Counted from the stretch's first letter, positions 1-9,451 are shown. The stretch: 64,000 nucleotides of DNA from JBMNMU01 sp050953505 (GCA_050953505.1 JBMNMU010000001.1:1612001-1676000), one strand, 5' to 3'. The notes: generated by a model from the letters alone, not told the origin. A program made the numbers and translations.

Positions 1-903
1 ATCATCGAAACTATTTACCTGCACTAATGGTATATCTAATCTTGTAACTAAGTTAGAGAGATATTTCTTTAATGCTACATTATAACAGAATACAGCAATA
101 TTACTTTGATTAAATTTACTAGAACACTCATTAATAAGGTATACTATTCTATGAAAAGCAATATTAGTTTTCCCACTTCCTGCAGGCCCTTTAACAAGGG
201 TGATTCCTTGGTAAGGTGCTCTCATAATAGTATCTTGTTCTTCACGCATTTTATCTGCAATACTATCAAGAGTTGAAGATTTCACTACTTCATTTTCCTT
301 TTTACTAATCACTTTATCCTTTAAACTTTCTTTTTTTACTTCTATATCATCAGAAATTTTTGGCCGCATATTAGTATATTTAACCACTTGTCCATCAAAA
401 GAAAAAGCAAAATTATTGTCAATGTGTTCTAATTCAATCAGATTTTTATCGATAATTTTAACAATTTCTTTTTCTGCAATAATATAGTTTTGTCCATTGA
501 TATTATCGCCCTGACCTACATTTTTAAATCGTAATGCTGCAATTGGTGAAGTATATAAAACTATATTTTGAGAATGGTCTGACATAAAGTTGGAAATAAA
601 ATACGTTTGATTAGAGGTAGTTGTAATTTTGCTATAGTAAGGAAAATTAATAAATTTCTCATATGTAATATAATCATTATCTAATTTTACTCTTTTTTCT
701 CTTAACTTATTTAAATCTTCCATAATATATATTTTGTCTTCTCTATCTGCGTATCTTAAATTTTCTCTTTCATTATATATCTTGCTGAGTATATCCTCCA
801 TTTGCTTTTTTAAATCGGAGTTTTCAAAATTATATGACAAAGTCTCAACAATATTTTTAAGAATCTCTATAGCCTTTCGCCAGTATGCCTCGTGTCTTTC
901 CAA
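1..903 (-). CDS. HelD-like UvrD/Rep superfamily I helicase, N-terminal part (runs off the window)
   Basis: The first 301 codons of a minus-strand gene are present; the C-terminal part lies before base 1. A Walker A motif (GPAGSGKT, residues 239-246) is followed by NIAFHRIVYLI, as in HelD/UvrD-type SF1 helicases. About 230 residues precede the motif, including a charged helical stretch (roughly residues 20-80), which fits HelD-like proteins better than UvrD itself. The start is a TTG at 903 because AAGGGGGAG lies just upstream and no ATG is suitably placed. HelD proteins clear stalled RNA polymerase; this one is divergent, so that role is not assured. It lies on the same strand as the CBASS remnant but is separated from it by an IS21 insertion in its upstream region. 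Confidence 0.7.
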   Translation of the reverse strand, partial: MERHEAYWRKAIEILKNIVETLSYNFENSDLKKQMEDILSKIYNERENLRYADREDKIYIMEDLNKLREKRVKLDNDYITYEKFINFPYYSKITTTSNQTYFISNFMSDHSQNIVLYTSPIAALRFKNVGQGDNINGQNYIIAEKEIVKIIDKNLIELEHIDNNFAFSFDGQVVKYTNMRPKISDDIEVKKESLKDKVISKKENEVVKSSTLDSIADKMREEQDTIMRAPYQGITLVKGPAGSGKTNIAFHRIVYLINECSSKFNQSNIAVFCYNVALKKYLSNLVTRLDIPLVQVNSFDD

Positions 904-1167
904 GCCTACTCCCCCTTTTGCTTTGAAAAGTATATTGCTTTTATCAATATTTGTTTTAATTACTCATATATATATTATTATATAGTATTTATGCAATATT
1001 TTCCACAAAACGCAGTTTTTATAATTCGCTCAATTTACATAAATAAAATGTGTTTATGGTAATCTAAAAGTACAATAATTGGCAGCCAGAAATACAAAAA
1101 GTAATTGCCAGTACAAACCTAACAATATACCCTATTAAGTGACTATGCTTATAGGGGAGGAAAGGAA

Positions 1168-2664
1168 GTGCTGACAATTACTCAAGTCAATTATATCCGA
1201 GAATTATACTTTTTAGAAGGGAAAAATTACTCAGAAATATGTAAAATGACCCAAAAGAATTATCGTACTGTCAAGAAATACGTTGAAATGGACGATTTCA
1301 ACGAACAGCATCATAAGGCAAAACGACCAAACAAATCAGATATACTAAGACCAATTATCAAAAAATGGATTTTAGAAGACCAATCAAGGCACCGTAAGCA
1401 AAGACATACTGCCAAAAGGATATTTGAACGCTTGGAAGAAGAATATCCCGAAATACTGAAGATCTCCGATAGAAGAGTAAGGGATATAGTCAAAGAAGAA
1501 AGAGAAAAACTACATGGCTCTAACAAAGCTCATTTACTCCTTAACCATCCTGGAGGAGAAGCGCAAGTTGATTTTGGTACTTTTGAAGCTTTTGAAAACG
1601 GGACCTTGAAAAAATTTCATGAGCTCATCCTATCATTTCCAAAATCTAATGCCGGTTTTGCTGTAGTCACAAGAAGTGAAACCCGCGAAGCTTTCTTGGA
1701 AGGATTGCTAACCATTTTCAATTTCATAGGATATGTTCCGAAGGCCATTTGGTTTGACCAAATGTCCTCGATAGCTTTGAGAGTCAGGGATGAAAGGGGG
1801 CAAGTAAAAGTATCTGATTTTGTAACACGCTTCGCTACACACTATGGATTTAGCATAAAACTATGTAACCCCAACAGTGGCCACGAGAAAGGCAATGTAG
1901 AAAACAAAGTGGGCACCATCAGACGAAACTTGTTTGTGCCTGAGCCTACAATCAAGGATTTGGAAGCCTTTAACCTTATGTTACTGGAAAAATGTCAGGC
2001 TAGGCATCAGGAAACTCACTATCGCTTAAAAGAGCCTATCGAAAAACTTTTTGAGCAGGAGAAATCTTTGATGATACCGGTTAACAAGGTTCCTTTTGAC
2101 ACTGCTAGATATGATACCAGAAAGGTGAACAAGTATGGATTGATTGATTTTTCAGGTTGCCGATATTCCGTAAGTCCCAAGTATGTAGGCCAAGCTGTGA
2201 CCGTAAAAGTGATGGCCAATGAGATTGAGATATTTTCAAAGGATTTATCCGAAAAAATTATTTCTCATCCAAGGCTATTTAAAAAGGGACAGGAATCCAT
2301 CAACTATATTGATTTTATTGATGTAATCAAGGTAAGACCTAATGCGCTTAAGTATTCAGGGATTTATGATCTTTTACCCTTGTCCTGGCAAGATTACCTC
2401 CATTCTTTGGAAAAAGAAGCATTTAAACAAGCTTTCAATGTCTTAAAAACGATATTGCTAGAGGAAGACCTGGATTATGCAGAACGGGTGCTAAAAGAAG
2501 CACTCAAACATTCTTCTGCATCCCCTGAAGCTGTTTTAATCACCTACAAACGCTTAAAGGAGGACCGCCTTCTGTATGAAGACTCCTTAGATTTTCCTTC
2601 TGACCTACCGCCATATGAGGTAGATATCGCCCAATACGACATGCTGATGGGAGGTGGTTATTGA
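1168..2664 (+). CDS. istA: IS21 transposase IstA (element A)
   Basis: A 498-residue IS21-type DDE transposase. An N-terminal helix-turn-helix (about residues 5-40) precedes the rve integrase core, where the acidic residues are seen as QVDFG (about 133), WFDQM (about 193) and the Glu in GNVENKVG (about 246). The C-terminal part is typical of IstA. The stop overlaps the istB start (TGATG). The reading frame is intact, but the element's right end now carries another IS, so mobility may be impaired. Confidence 0.95.
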   Translation: MLTITQVNYIRELYFLEGKNYSEICKMTQKNYRTVKKYVEMDDFNEQHHKAKRPNKSDILRPIIKKWILEDQSRHRKQRHTAKRIFERLEEEYPEILKISDRRVRDIVKEEREKLHGSNKAHLLLNHPGGEAQVDFGTFEAFENGTLKKFHELILSFPKSNAGFAVVTRSETREAFLEGLLTIFNFIGYVPKAIWFDQMSSIALRVRDERGQVKVSDFVTRFATHYGFSIKLCNPNSGHEKGNVENKVGTIRRNLFVPEPTIKDLEAFNLMLLEKCQARHQETHYRLKEPIEKLFEQEKSLMIPVNKVPFDTARYDTRKVNKYGLIDFSGCRYSVSPKYVGQAVTVKVMANEIEIFSKDLSEKIISHPRLFKKGQESINYIDFIDVIKVRPNALKYSGIYDLLPLSWQDYLHSLEKEAFKQAFNVLKTILLEEDLDYAERVLKEALKHSSASPEAVLITYKRLKEDRLLYEDSLDFPSDLPPYEVDIAQYDMLMGGGY

Positions 2665-3380
2665 TGAAGGAAGAAATCGGTAACTACCAGAGAAAGCTCA
2701 GACTTTCCAACAGCCTTATGGAAATCTATCCAAATATCAATGCCGGCAGCCATGAAGAATTCTTGCTTGAGCTTCTTAAAGAACTTTATGAGGACCGTGA
2801 GGAGAAAAGGCGGCTCAGAAACCTGAACAATGCTGGTTTCCTTGTGGTTAAGCCCTTAGAGGGTTACGATTACTCACAGATTAGATTTCCAGATAATTTA
2901 AAGCTCCAAGATCTAGAAGAACTATCCTTCCTGAAGGGAAAGGAAAATTTAATCCTTTATGGAGCAGTAGGAACTGGCAAGACCCATCTGTCTGTTGCTC
3001 TTGGGGTCAAGGCGATTAATCAAGGTAAAAAAGCTGTATTCTACCGTGTTCATGACCTAATCAATCAGCTTGAATCTAATGATGCGAAGCAAATTGCCAA
3101 AGTACATAAAAAGATTCAGCAAGCAGACCTGCTGATACTTGATGAGTGGGGTTACCTCCCCCTTCATCAGGAAGGAGCCAGATTATTGTTTGACATCATC
3201 TCGTTATGCTACGAGAACAAAAGCATAATCATCACAACAAACATTGAGTTTGGCCGATGGAAAGGCTTTCTGTTTGATGAAAAGCTAACTGCTGCCATTG
3301 TTGATCGATTAGTTCATCATTCGCATATGTTAATGTTTACAGGTAAAAGTTATCGTGTGGAAAATTCGCTAATGAAGTAA
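2664..3380 (+). CDS. istB: IS21 helper ATPase IstB (element A)
   Basis: About 238 residues, DnaC-like AAA+ ATPase that assembles on target DNA and stimulates IstA. Walker A is GAVGTGKTHLS (about residues 100-110) and Walker B is LLILDEWGYLP (about 150-160). The ATG at 2664 overlaps the istA stop as TGATG, implying translational coupling; a TTG three bases earlier is the alternative. Intact, with the usual IstB length. Confidence 0.93.
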   Translation: MKEEIGNYQRKLRLSNSLMEIYPNINAGSHEEFLLELLKELYEDREEKRRLRNLNNAGFLVVKPLEGYDYSQIRFPDNLKLQDLEELSFLKGKENLILYGAVGTGKTHLSVALGVKAINQGKKAVFYRVHDLINQLESNDAKQIAKVHKKIQQADLLILDEWGYLPLHQEGARLLFDIISLCYENKSIIITTNIEFGRWKGFLFDEKLTAAIVDRLVHHSHMLMFTGKSYRVENSLMK

Positions 3381-3542
3381 TATGGTTGGTACTGGTAATT
3401 GCATTTTTGAGGGAGTGTGCCTGATTTCGTGTAAATGGATTTCTGGTTTAAATAATATCTAATGTGTAAATACTAATGTTACAGCATTAAATATGGGCAA
3501 CGCAGAGGTGCGCCCCAAACGCTTGCTGTGATTTATACGGTG

Positions 3543-3571
3543 ATTGGACGGTCAGCACTTGATCGTCCAAT
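3543..3571. terminator. Hairpin with T-run inside IS256
   Basis: ATTGGACGGTC pairs with GATCGTCCAAT around a 7-base loop, and TTTTTTT follows on the plus strand. It looks like a rho-independent terminator for plus-strand transcription and would stop istAB read-through from entering the transposase in antisense. The rest of 3440-3630 is non-coding and GC-richer, with a second small hairpin (GGGGTCCGGGGCAGAGCCCCG, near 3609). Confidence 0.6.
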
Positions 3572-3630
3572 TTTTTTATCACCGGTAATGCCAGGCGTCA
3601 TAAACCTCGGGGTCCGGGGCAGAGCCCCGA

Positions 3631-4875
3631 TTACGCAGTTCTTTCAAATCTGTCTTCAAAAAATATCATGAGTTGCCCCATTATCATTCCCCAATTCCGA
3701 ATAGGCATACTCCATTTCTTGATGATTTCCTGTATCGAAAGATAGACGGTTTTCCTAACAGCCTCATCGGTGGGATAGACGGTTTTTGTCTTGGTATATT
3801 TTCTGAGCATTCTGTGAAACCCTTCCACTGCATTGGTGGTATAAATGAGAGTTCTAACTTCTTGAGGATACTTAAAATAGGTGGACAACTCCGTCCAATT
3901 TTCACGCCATGATTTTGCAATCTGAGGATATTTACAGTCCCATTTCTCTGAAAATTCCTCCAGGCGATATTCGGCATCATCAAGGGTCGGTGAACCGTAA
4001 ACAAGTTTCAAATCAGCCATAAGTGGTTTCAAATCCTTGTAAGACACATATTTTGTTGAATTCCTAATTTGGTGTATGATGCAAAGCTGCTGTTCTGTTT
4101 TCGGAAAGGTTGCCGCAATTGCGGATGAAAAGCCGGAAAGGTTGTCACGACAAGCGATTAGGATATCCGTAACTCCCCGATTTTTCAAGTCATTGCACAC
4201 GCTTGCCCAAAATGATGCACTTTCATTTTCACTAATCCATATACCCAGAATGTCCTTTTTCCCTTCCATGTCAATGCCTAAAACAGAGTAGACGCACTTG
4301 TTGATAATACGGCTGTCTTTCCGGACTTTGAAGACGATTCCATCAAGAAATACGATAGGATAGATACTGTCTAAAGGACGTGACTGCCACTCCATTACCG
4401 CCGGCAAAATCTTGTCGGTTATACGGCTAATCAGGCTCGCTGAAGCCTGCACACCATAGATATCACGCAGGTGATCTTCAATGTCACGATTGCTCATCCC
4501 CTTGGCGTACATGGCAATAATGCGATTCTCAAGATCATCGGTTTTAGTCTGATATTTGCCAATCAGTTTTGGGTCAAATTCACCATTGCGATCACGGGGG
4601 ATGCTTATTGGAATTTCCCCAAACTCGCTTTGTAGCTTTTTCTTATTGTAACCGTTACGGCTATTGCCGCTATTGTTTCCGATGGGCGAGTGTTTGTCAT
4701 AACCTAAGTGCTCATCCATTTCCGATTCAAGCATTTCCTCAAGTGTGCCCTTAAAAAGGTTTTTAAGCAGACTTTGAACATCCCCTAAATTTTCACAACT
4801 GCTCGCCAACAGCTTTATTAATTCTTGAGCTTTTTCCTTTTGATTCTCATTTTCAAAAAAAGTTTCGTGTTTCAT
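3631..4875 (-). CDS. IS256-family transposase
   Basis: A 414-residue Mutator-type DDE transposase. Recognisable are the GNSRNGY region near residue 70, the first acidic motif VFLDGIVFKVR (about 173), the second region ILIACRDNLSGF (about 238, where the family usually has DGL.G), and the Glu in TTNAVEGFHRMLRK (about 350). Start ATG at 4875 follows AAGGAG. Full length and apparently intact; intact ends with a target duplication suggest a fairly recent insertion. Confidence 0.95.
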   Translation of the reverse strand: MKHETFFENENQKEKAQELIKLLASSCENLGDVQSLLKNLFKGTLEEMLESEMDEHLGYDKHSPIGNNSGNSRNGYNKKKLQSEFGEIPISIPRDRNGEFDPKLIGKYQTKTDDLENRIIAMYAKGMSNRDIEDHLRDIYGVQASASLISRITDKILPAVMEWQSRPLDSIYPIVFLDGIVFKVRKDSRIINKCVYSVLGIDMEGKKDILGIWISENESASFWASVCNDLKNRGVTDILIACRDNLSGFSSAIAATFPKTEQQLCIIHQIRNSTKYVSYKDLKPLMADLKLVYGSPTLDDAEYRLEEFSEKWDCKYPQIAKSWRENWTELSTYFKYPQEVRTLIYTTNAVEGFHRMLRKYTKTKTVYPTDEAVRKTVYLSIQEIIKKWSMPIRNWGMIMGQLMIFFEDRFERTA

Positions 4876-4977
4876 GATAACATCTCCTTTTCATTGGTGA
4901 TTATTACCATTTACACGAAACTTAATACATTCTCATTTTTGATTGCCAAAAGTTGTACTTTTCTATTGCCAAACACA

Positions 4978-5283
4978 TAAAATGCGACAGATTGGTTTCC
5001 CAGTCTAACGCTCTGTATCCTTGTGAATAAACTTTGCAATTTTGAGCATACTAATTTGTGTGTTTCCTATGAACGTATAAATCTATTTTATTAAAATAAG
5101 AATTCTTATATTTATTCAATTTCTTATGGTGGTCCTTGCGAAGCAATTAATTATTACTCTAAAACTTAGATCCATAAACGTACTATATATAATGTAGGGA
5201 AGTTTAAGAAAGGAAATCAAAAGTATTACATTTTCCCATCTACAATTCCCCATAATATTGTCTGATAAAAGTATTAAATATCA
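4978..5283. other. Intergenic DNA between IS21 element A and the S-4TM fragment
   Basis: About 300 bases of AT-rich DNA with no supportable coding frame. It contains a short palindrome (ATAAGAATTCTTAT, near 5096) and the TAAAA target duplication at its left edge. With 904-1043 it forms the original spacer upstream of the HelD-like gene, so it probably holds that gene's upstream regulatory DNA, now separated from it. Confidence 0.4.
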
Positions 5284-5591
5284 CTAAGATAAATTTTGTA
5301 ACTTTTTCTTTAAATCAAAAATATACTGATTTGAGAAACTTTGGTACTTATCTCTATACAAATTGTAGAATGCATCAGGAATAGGAGCAAAGTTTTTTCT
5401 CCTTTCATATATACAATGTTGAATTTCTTTTGAATTATTTATGATATCCTCTTTATCATATCTTTCAATATCATCATATATTTGATACAAATAATCGTTT
5501 ATACTTTTACTTCCATTGATATTATTACTGTTTTTATAAATATATCCTAATCTATCAGCCACTATAGTTAATGTATTTGTCAATTGAAAAC
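5284..5591 (-). pseudogene. S-4TM CBASS effector, C-terminal fragment
   Basis: This is the C-terminal 102 codons of the effector whose N-terminal part lies at 8057-8699, beyond IS21 element B. The frame continues through the element's end to a chance start at 5622, but residues before 5591 are IS sequence. The fragment carries the soluble tail of the S-4TM family, including SKEIQHCIYERRKNFAPIPDAFY-like residues (given in part: EIQ..IYERRK...IPDAFY). Joining 8057-8699 directly to this part restores one in-frame gene of 317 codons with its stop. Confidence 0.75.
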
Positions 5592-5632
5592 TGTACCATA
5601 TTCTAATCGAAAACTGGTCCACTTTATAACAA

Positions 5633-6391
5633 TTAATTGCCTTGATCTAACCACTCCTTTGTCTCTTTTATTCTATAAGAATCGCCATTCATATTTATAA
5701 CGTATGAGTTATGGGTCATTCTATCAATTAATGCTGCTGTCAATACGGCATCATTAAATACTTCATTCCATCTATCAAATGACAGGTTGGTCGTTATTAT
5801 TGTTGATTTTCTTTCTGCTCTTAATGATAGAAAAGTAAAGAGAAGTTCACTGCCATCCTTATCAAATGAAATGTAGCCTAATTCATCGGCTATTATCAAA
5901 TCATATTTTTCAAACTTCTTTTCAAATGTATATAGTTTTTTCTCACTTCTAGTTTCTTTTAGCTCATTTATCAAAGATGCTACCGTTGAAAAATATACTT
6001 TATAGCCCATATTGCAGGCTTCAATTCCAAGTCCTATGGATATGTGGGTCTTGCCTGTGCCCGGATTGCCTGCAAGTATTAAATTTCGCCCTTCCTTTAT
6101 GAAGTTTAAGGTTTTCAGTTCTTTGATTCTCTTTCTGCCATCTTCGGGAAGATATTCGAGCCTTAGTTCGTCAAGATATTTTTTGTATGGAAATCTAGCA
6201 TTTTTTATTCTACTTTTCTTACCATTCTCTTTCCTAATATCATAAGCTTCAGAAAAGATATCTCTTAAGAACTCTTCATATGATTGGTTTTGCCGATAAG
6301 CTTCTTCTATTTTAATTTTTAGTCCTTGGTTCACCCCTGGTATTTTCAGCTCTGAGACATAACCCTTTATTTCCTGTAGTATATTATTCAA
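5633..6391 (-). CDS. istB: IS21 helper ATPase IstB (element B)
   Basis: A 252-residue AAA+ ATPase with Walker A NPGTGKTHIS (about residues 106-115) and Walker B LIIADELGYISF (about 165-176). The start is TTG at 6391, overlapping the istA stop as TTGA. Belongs to a different IS21 subgroup from the copy at 2664-3380: the two proteins share motifs but little else. Confidence 0.93.
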   Translation of the reverse strand: MNNILQEIKGYVSELKIPGVNQGLKIKIEEAYRQNQSYEEFLRDIFSEAYDIRKENGKKSRIKNARFPYKKYLDELRLEYLPEDGRKRIKELKTLNFIKEGRNLILAGNPGTGKTHISIGLGIEACNMGYKVYFSTVASLINELKETRSEKKLYTFEKKFEKYDLIIADELGYISFDKDGSELLFTFLSLRAERKSTIITTNLSFDRWNEVFNDAVLTAALIDRMTHNSYVINMNGDSYRIKETKEWLDQGN

Positions 6392-7965
6392 TTTTCATAC
6401 CTCCCCGCCGATTTTAAATTAAACAGATTATTTAATTCCTGAATTTGTTTTATGGATGATTCTAATATTGCAACATCTTTGGAATTAAGTCTTAAATCTT
6501 CTTGAGGGAGTTTGTATACTATGTTTTTAATATTTTCTGTAATTACTAGTTCCTCTTTTATCCGCTTAAGTTCCTTTATGGCAGAAGTCACGCTTTCTAA
6601 ATCTTTTTCTTTGATCAGCTCTAATAGGTCTATGAAATCTCTTGGATTATTGATATAATATTTTTGATAAATTTCTTGAAGCTCCGGACAAAGCTGGTGT
6701 CTACCAACACTAGAATGCAATGCTCCGGGCTTCTTTTTTAATGTATGAACAAAGTGATTTATATCTATTATCCATTGATGGTTAAGATAAGATCTTTTAT
6801 GCTCTGCTATCTTTAAGTCTTTGTAGAATATTTTTATTATTTCCGGATAAATCTTTACCTTTACAAATTTCCCAACAAGATAGTCAGGTACAGAGTATTT
6901 GTTTTGATCTACATTTATCACGCTATACTTGTTTACTCTGGCTTCTTTCCTTCGAGATGCATCAAAGGCGGGTTTTAATGGCAAGAGATAGGGTTTTTCT
7001 TGTTCAAGGAGATTTGCGGGGCTTTGATTTGCAAGCCAGTTTCTTTTCCGATTGTTCAAATCTTTTAATTTGTCTTGGAGAAACTCATTCGCTTCTTCCA
7101 GCGTCTTAAAATTGGATCTGCTAGAAAATACCTTCCTCCTGATAAATTCTATACCTCTTTCTACATGGCCTTTTTCATTTCCCTTGCAAACATTGCAAAA
7201 TCTATATTTAAAGCCATAGTACATGGATAGCTTAATTAGATCATCTGTGGCTTCCTTCTCATTTTTTCCTACAAATTTCTTTACAGCTTGCTTCATATTA
7301 TCATAGACGACCTCTCTGTGTATTCCACCGATATTATTAAATGCTTTAATATGCATATCGAGGAAGTTTTCCATTTTTTGATTATGGTAGAGTTTTGAAC
7401 TATGAAAGGATCCCTTTGCTGTAGTTAAAAGCCCCATTTGCACTGTGGAAGCCTTATCTCCTATTGTCAGTTTTACTTCTCCCCAGTCGAACTCGATTGT
7501 TTCTCCTAGAAGGTATTCTTGTCGCACAAAAGCTTCTTTTTGCTCATGATGTTCACGTATGTAATTACATATGGTAGGGTAGCTGATATCGTAGCCCTCC
7601 TCAACAAGTCTCTCGTGTATATCAATCTTTTTCATTAATTGTTTGTGCCTTCCTAATGCTCTATTTTTATCATTTTCCAGCATTAGATCATTAATTCTAT
7701 CGATAATTTCGCCAGTTAGTTTAATCTTTGTCCTACTACTTGTATCATACTTAGGCCTGGAAGCTATTTCTTCAATGAGGAGTAGTATCTTTTCTCTGTT
7801 CTTATCTGCATCAAGACTGAGTTTATCTAATTCCTGAAACTTAGCTCTCACCTCGTTAATATACTTACTTACCGTTGTTCTGGATATCTGCAAATCGCTA
7901 CTTATCTTTCTCTGAGATTCATTATCTCTAAAAAACCTCATTAATATTTCTGCTTTTTGATCCAA
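6388..7965 (-). CDS. istA: IS21 transposase IstA (element B)
   Basis: About 525 residues. An N-terminal helix-turn-helix (KISSDLQISRTTVSKYI) is followed by the DDE integrase core with EFDWGEV (about 162), VYDNMKQA (about 219) and the Glu of KGHVERGIEF (about 270). The TTG at 7965 is preferred because GGAGG lies eight bases upstream; a TTG at 7974 would sit on the ribosome binding site. The frame is intact. Confidence 0.92.
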   Translation of the reverse strand: MDQKAEILMRFFRDNESQRKISSDLQISRTTVSKYINEVRAKFQELDKLSLDADKNREKILLLIEEIASRPKYDTSSRTKIKLTGEIIDRINDLMLENDKNRALGRHKQLMKKIDIHERLVEEGYDISYPTICNYIREHHEQKEAFVRQEYLLGETIEFDWGEVKLTIGDKASTVQMGLLTTAKGSFHSSKLYHNQKMENFLDMHIKAFNNIGGIHREVVYDNMKQAVKKFVGKNEKEATDDLIKLSMYYGFKYRFCNVCKGNEKGHVERGIEFIRRKVFSSRSNFKTLEEANEFLQDKLKDLNNRKRNWLANQSPANLLEQEKPYLLPLKPAFDASRRKEARVNKYSVINVDQNKYSVPDYLVGKFVKVKIYPEIIKIFYKDLKIAEHKRSYLNHQWIIDINHFVHTLKKKPGALHSSVGRHQLCPELQEIYQKYYINNPRDFIDLLELIKEKDLESVTSAIKELKRIKEELVITENIKNIVYKLPQEDLRLNSKDVAILESSIKQIQELNNLFNLKSAGRYEN

Positions 7966-8056
7966 CCTAACCAACCTCCACTCCTCCTTTTAAAGATGTC
8001 TTTAAAAGGTATTATATTTTAACGTTGGTCCAGTTTTCAATTATTATGGTGGTACA

Positions 8057-8699
8057 CTTTTAGGTTAGCATAAGCAGTTAATATAGGATATAATTTTATT
8101 ACTAAAGTTTCTAAACTATTATTCCAATAAGTAATAACATATATAGCAATCATCAATATAAACAATAATATATTTAATATTTGGAAATGCTTTCTTAATT
8201 TAATTTCCCATTCACAATTCTCTATTTGGCAAAGTATAATTGCTTTTTCTAGTGGAAGGCCTGATACATCTGAATACCAATCCTTAACGCCACCTTCTTT
8301 CCCATTATGACTTACTTGATGTTCATATTCTTTTGGAAATTTTGCCTTAGTATTTAAGACTACTTGGTGCAAGTATGAGTTTTTTATAAAGGGTGTATTT
8401 ACATCAAAACCATATAGTTTTCTATCTATTAGTTCCTGCATTGTTGCAGCAGTATTTATTCTATTACTCTCTCTGATGTATAATATACTAAAAATTAATC
8501 CCCAGAAAACATATATTACTTTAAAGCGATTATTACTTTGAATACTATCGCTTAATCCTAAAAAATAAAATATCAAATTCAAAACCAATAAGTAAATAAC
8601 TACTTTTTTACTTATTGAATATAATTTTCGCTGAGTAAATAAATATGATAGAATTTCTTCTGAATTCTGTCTATGGTTAATTTCATTATTATTCTTCAT
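8057..8699 (-). pseudogene. S-4TM CBASS effector, N-terminal fragment
   Basis: Residues 1-214 of an S-4TM (SMODS-associating four-TM) effector. Predicted membrane segments lie near residues 32-50, 60-76, 173-190 and 197-212. The family signature WYSDVSGLP (141-149) and CQIENCEWEIKLR (157-169) is clear. It starts 5 bases after the CD-NTase stop, so the two formed one operon. In CBASS, a cyclic (oligo)nucleotide made by the CD-NTase triggers such effectors to damage the membrane. IS21 element B interrupts the gene after codon 214; the frame then picks up five IS-derived codons. Confidence 0.8.
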
Positions 8700-8704
8700 T
8701 TTAA

Positions 8705-9451
8705 CTACTCCTCACAATACTCTGGAAATTCGCTCCCAAATATTTCGCCCCATTTTTTAATTGCTTTTTCTTGATCTTTGTCGTCTACCTCTGCAGAGAT
8801 TGCATCATTTGCTTTATCGTAATCACTCTTTGCTTTATTATAAATTTTCAGTTTATCGTCATAAGAAAGTGTGTTTAAGTCACCTTGGATTTCTTTTGGA
8901 TCATTTATAGATGACCAAATGTTATCTTTAATGTATAATAAGATATCTTTAAACCTAATATCAATATAGGAATTCACGCTATCTACACTATCGAAGTATT
9001 GTAGCAATAAACATTCTAATACGTAAGATGACATCAGTGGCATTGTAGGTCTTTTGTTCCAATACTTTACTAATCTTATAGATTCTAGCATTAGCCCATT
9101 ATGTTTTTGATTCAAAGTTGATACTCTATCTCTGTCTTTACGTGGATCTGTTTTTTGCCAGTTTCCTTTTCCATCTGGTATTAAATAATAATTCCTTCCA
9201 TTCGATTCTTCACTTGTAAGAAAGCAAGGCACAATATCGAAGTTCCACTCATAAGACTTAAGTTGAAGAGTTACCGCTGCTCCATTCTTATGGGTTTCTG
9301 CTTTCTTATAATCTTTAAATTCCTTAAGTTCACTTATAAACTTATTAATGACTTTAGTAGAATTAAGAACATTAGTATTTTCATTGCAACACCCTTTTTG
9401 TGCAGAGTCATCGTTTTGTACATAGTATAATGTACCCATAAAACAAGACAA
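8705..9451 (-). pseudogene. CD-NTase (SMODS nucleotidyltransferase) of a CBASS system, N-terminus missing
   Basis: Matches the C-terminal two thirds of SMODS-type CD-NTases: the third catalytic Asp in NFDIVPCF (residue 72), YLIPDGKGNWQKTDP, then SIRLVKYWNKRPTMPLMSSY, ending in the family-typical KKWGEIFGSEFP. The N-terminal GS motif and the two metal-binding Asp residues are absent; the first dozen residues do not resemble the family and abut the IS3 left end at 9470. The protein could not make a nucleotide signal. It precedes the S-4TM effector by 5 bases. Loss of the N-terminus cannot be explained by the IS3 insertion alone, because the TTAA duplication is intact. Confidence 0.75.

Larger units (their letters stand above)
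3411..4934 (-). mobile_element. IS256-family insertion sequence nested in IS21 element A
   Basis: Imperfect terminal repeats run GGGAGTGTGCC to TTTCGTGTAAATGG at the left and, inverted, GAGAATGTATT to TTTCGTGTAAATGG at the right; the inner 14 bp are identical. It is flanked by the 8-bp direct repeat ATTTTTGA (3403-3410 and 4935-4942), the duplication size expected of IS256. Length is 1524 bp with one transposase gene on the minus strand and about 200 bp of non-coding, structured DNA at the transposase 3' side. Confidence 0.93.
1049..4977 (+). mobile_element. IS21-family element A, interrupted by an IS256-family element
   Basis: The left end begins TGTGTTTATGGTAATC and the right end, read inward, is TGTGTTTGGCAATAG; both continue into AAAAGTACAA. 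Further inner repeats match (GTAATTGCCAGTACAAACC at 1101-1119 against its inverted counterpart near 3383-3402). The 5-bp direct repeat TAAAA flanks the element (1044-1048 and 4978-4982). Without the nested IS256 and its extra 8-bp duplication the element is 2397 bp, normal for IS21. It carries istA and istB intact on the plus strand, but its right end is split. Confidence 0.9.
5592..8056 (-). mobile_element. IS21-family element B, inserted in the S-4TM gene
   Basis: Both ends read inward as TGTACCA followed by about 10 bases and then GAAAACTGG(T/A)CCA: left 5592 onward (TCGAAAACTGGTCCAC) and right 8056 inward (TTGAAAACTGGACCAAC). The 2465-bp length and istA-istB content are typical. It is not closely related to element A: the ends and proteins differ. 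I could not find a target-site duplication; the flanks end GAAAAC and begin CTTTTA on the plus strand. Confidence 0.88.

Noticed and set aside
734..985. Plus-strand frame of 83 codons at the start of the window
   Set aside because: It is the antisense shadow of the HelD-like gene; hydrophobic AT-rich composition and no ribosome site.
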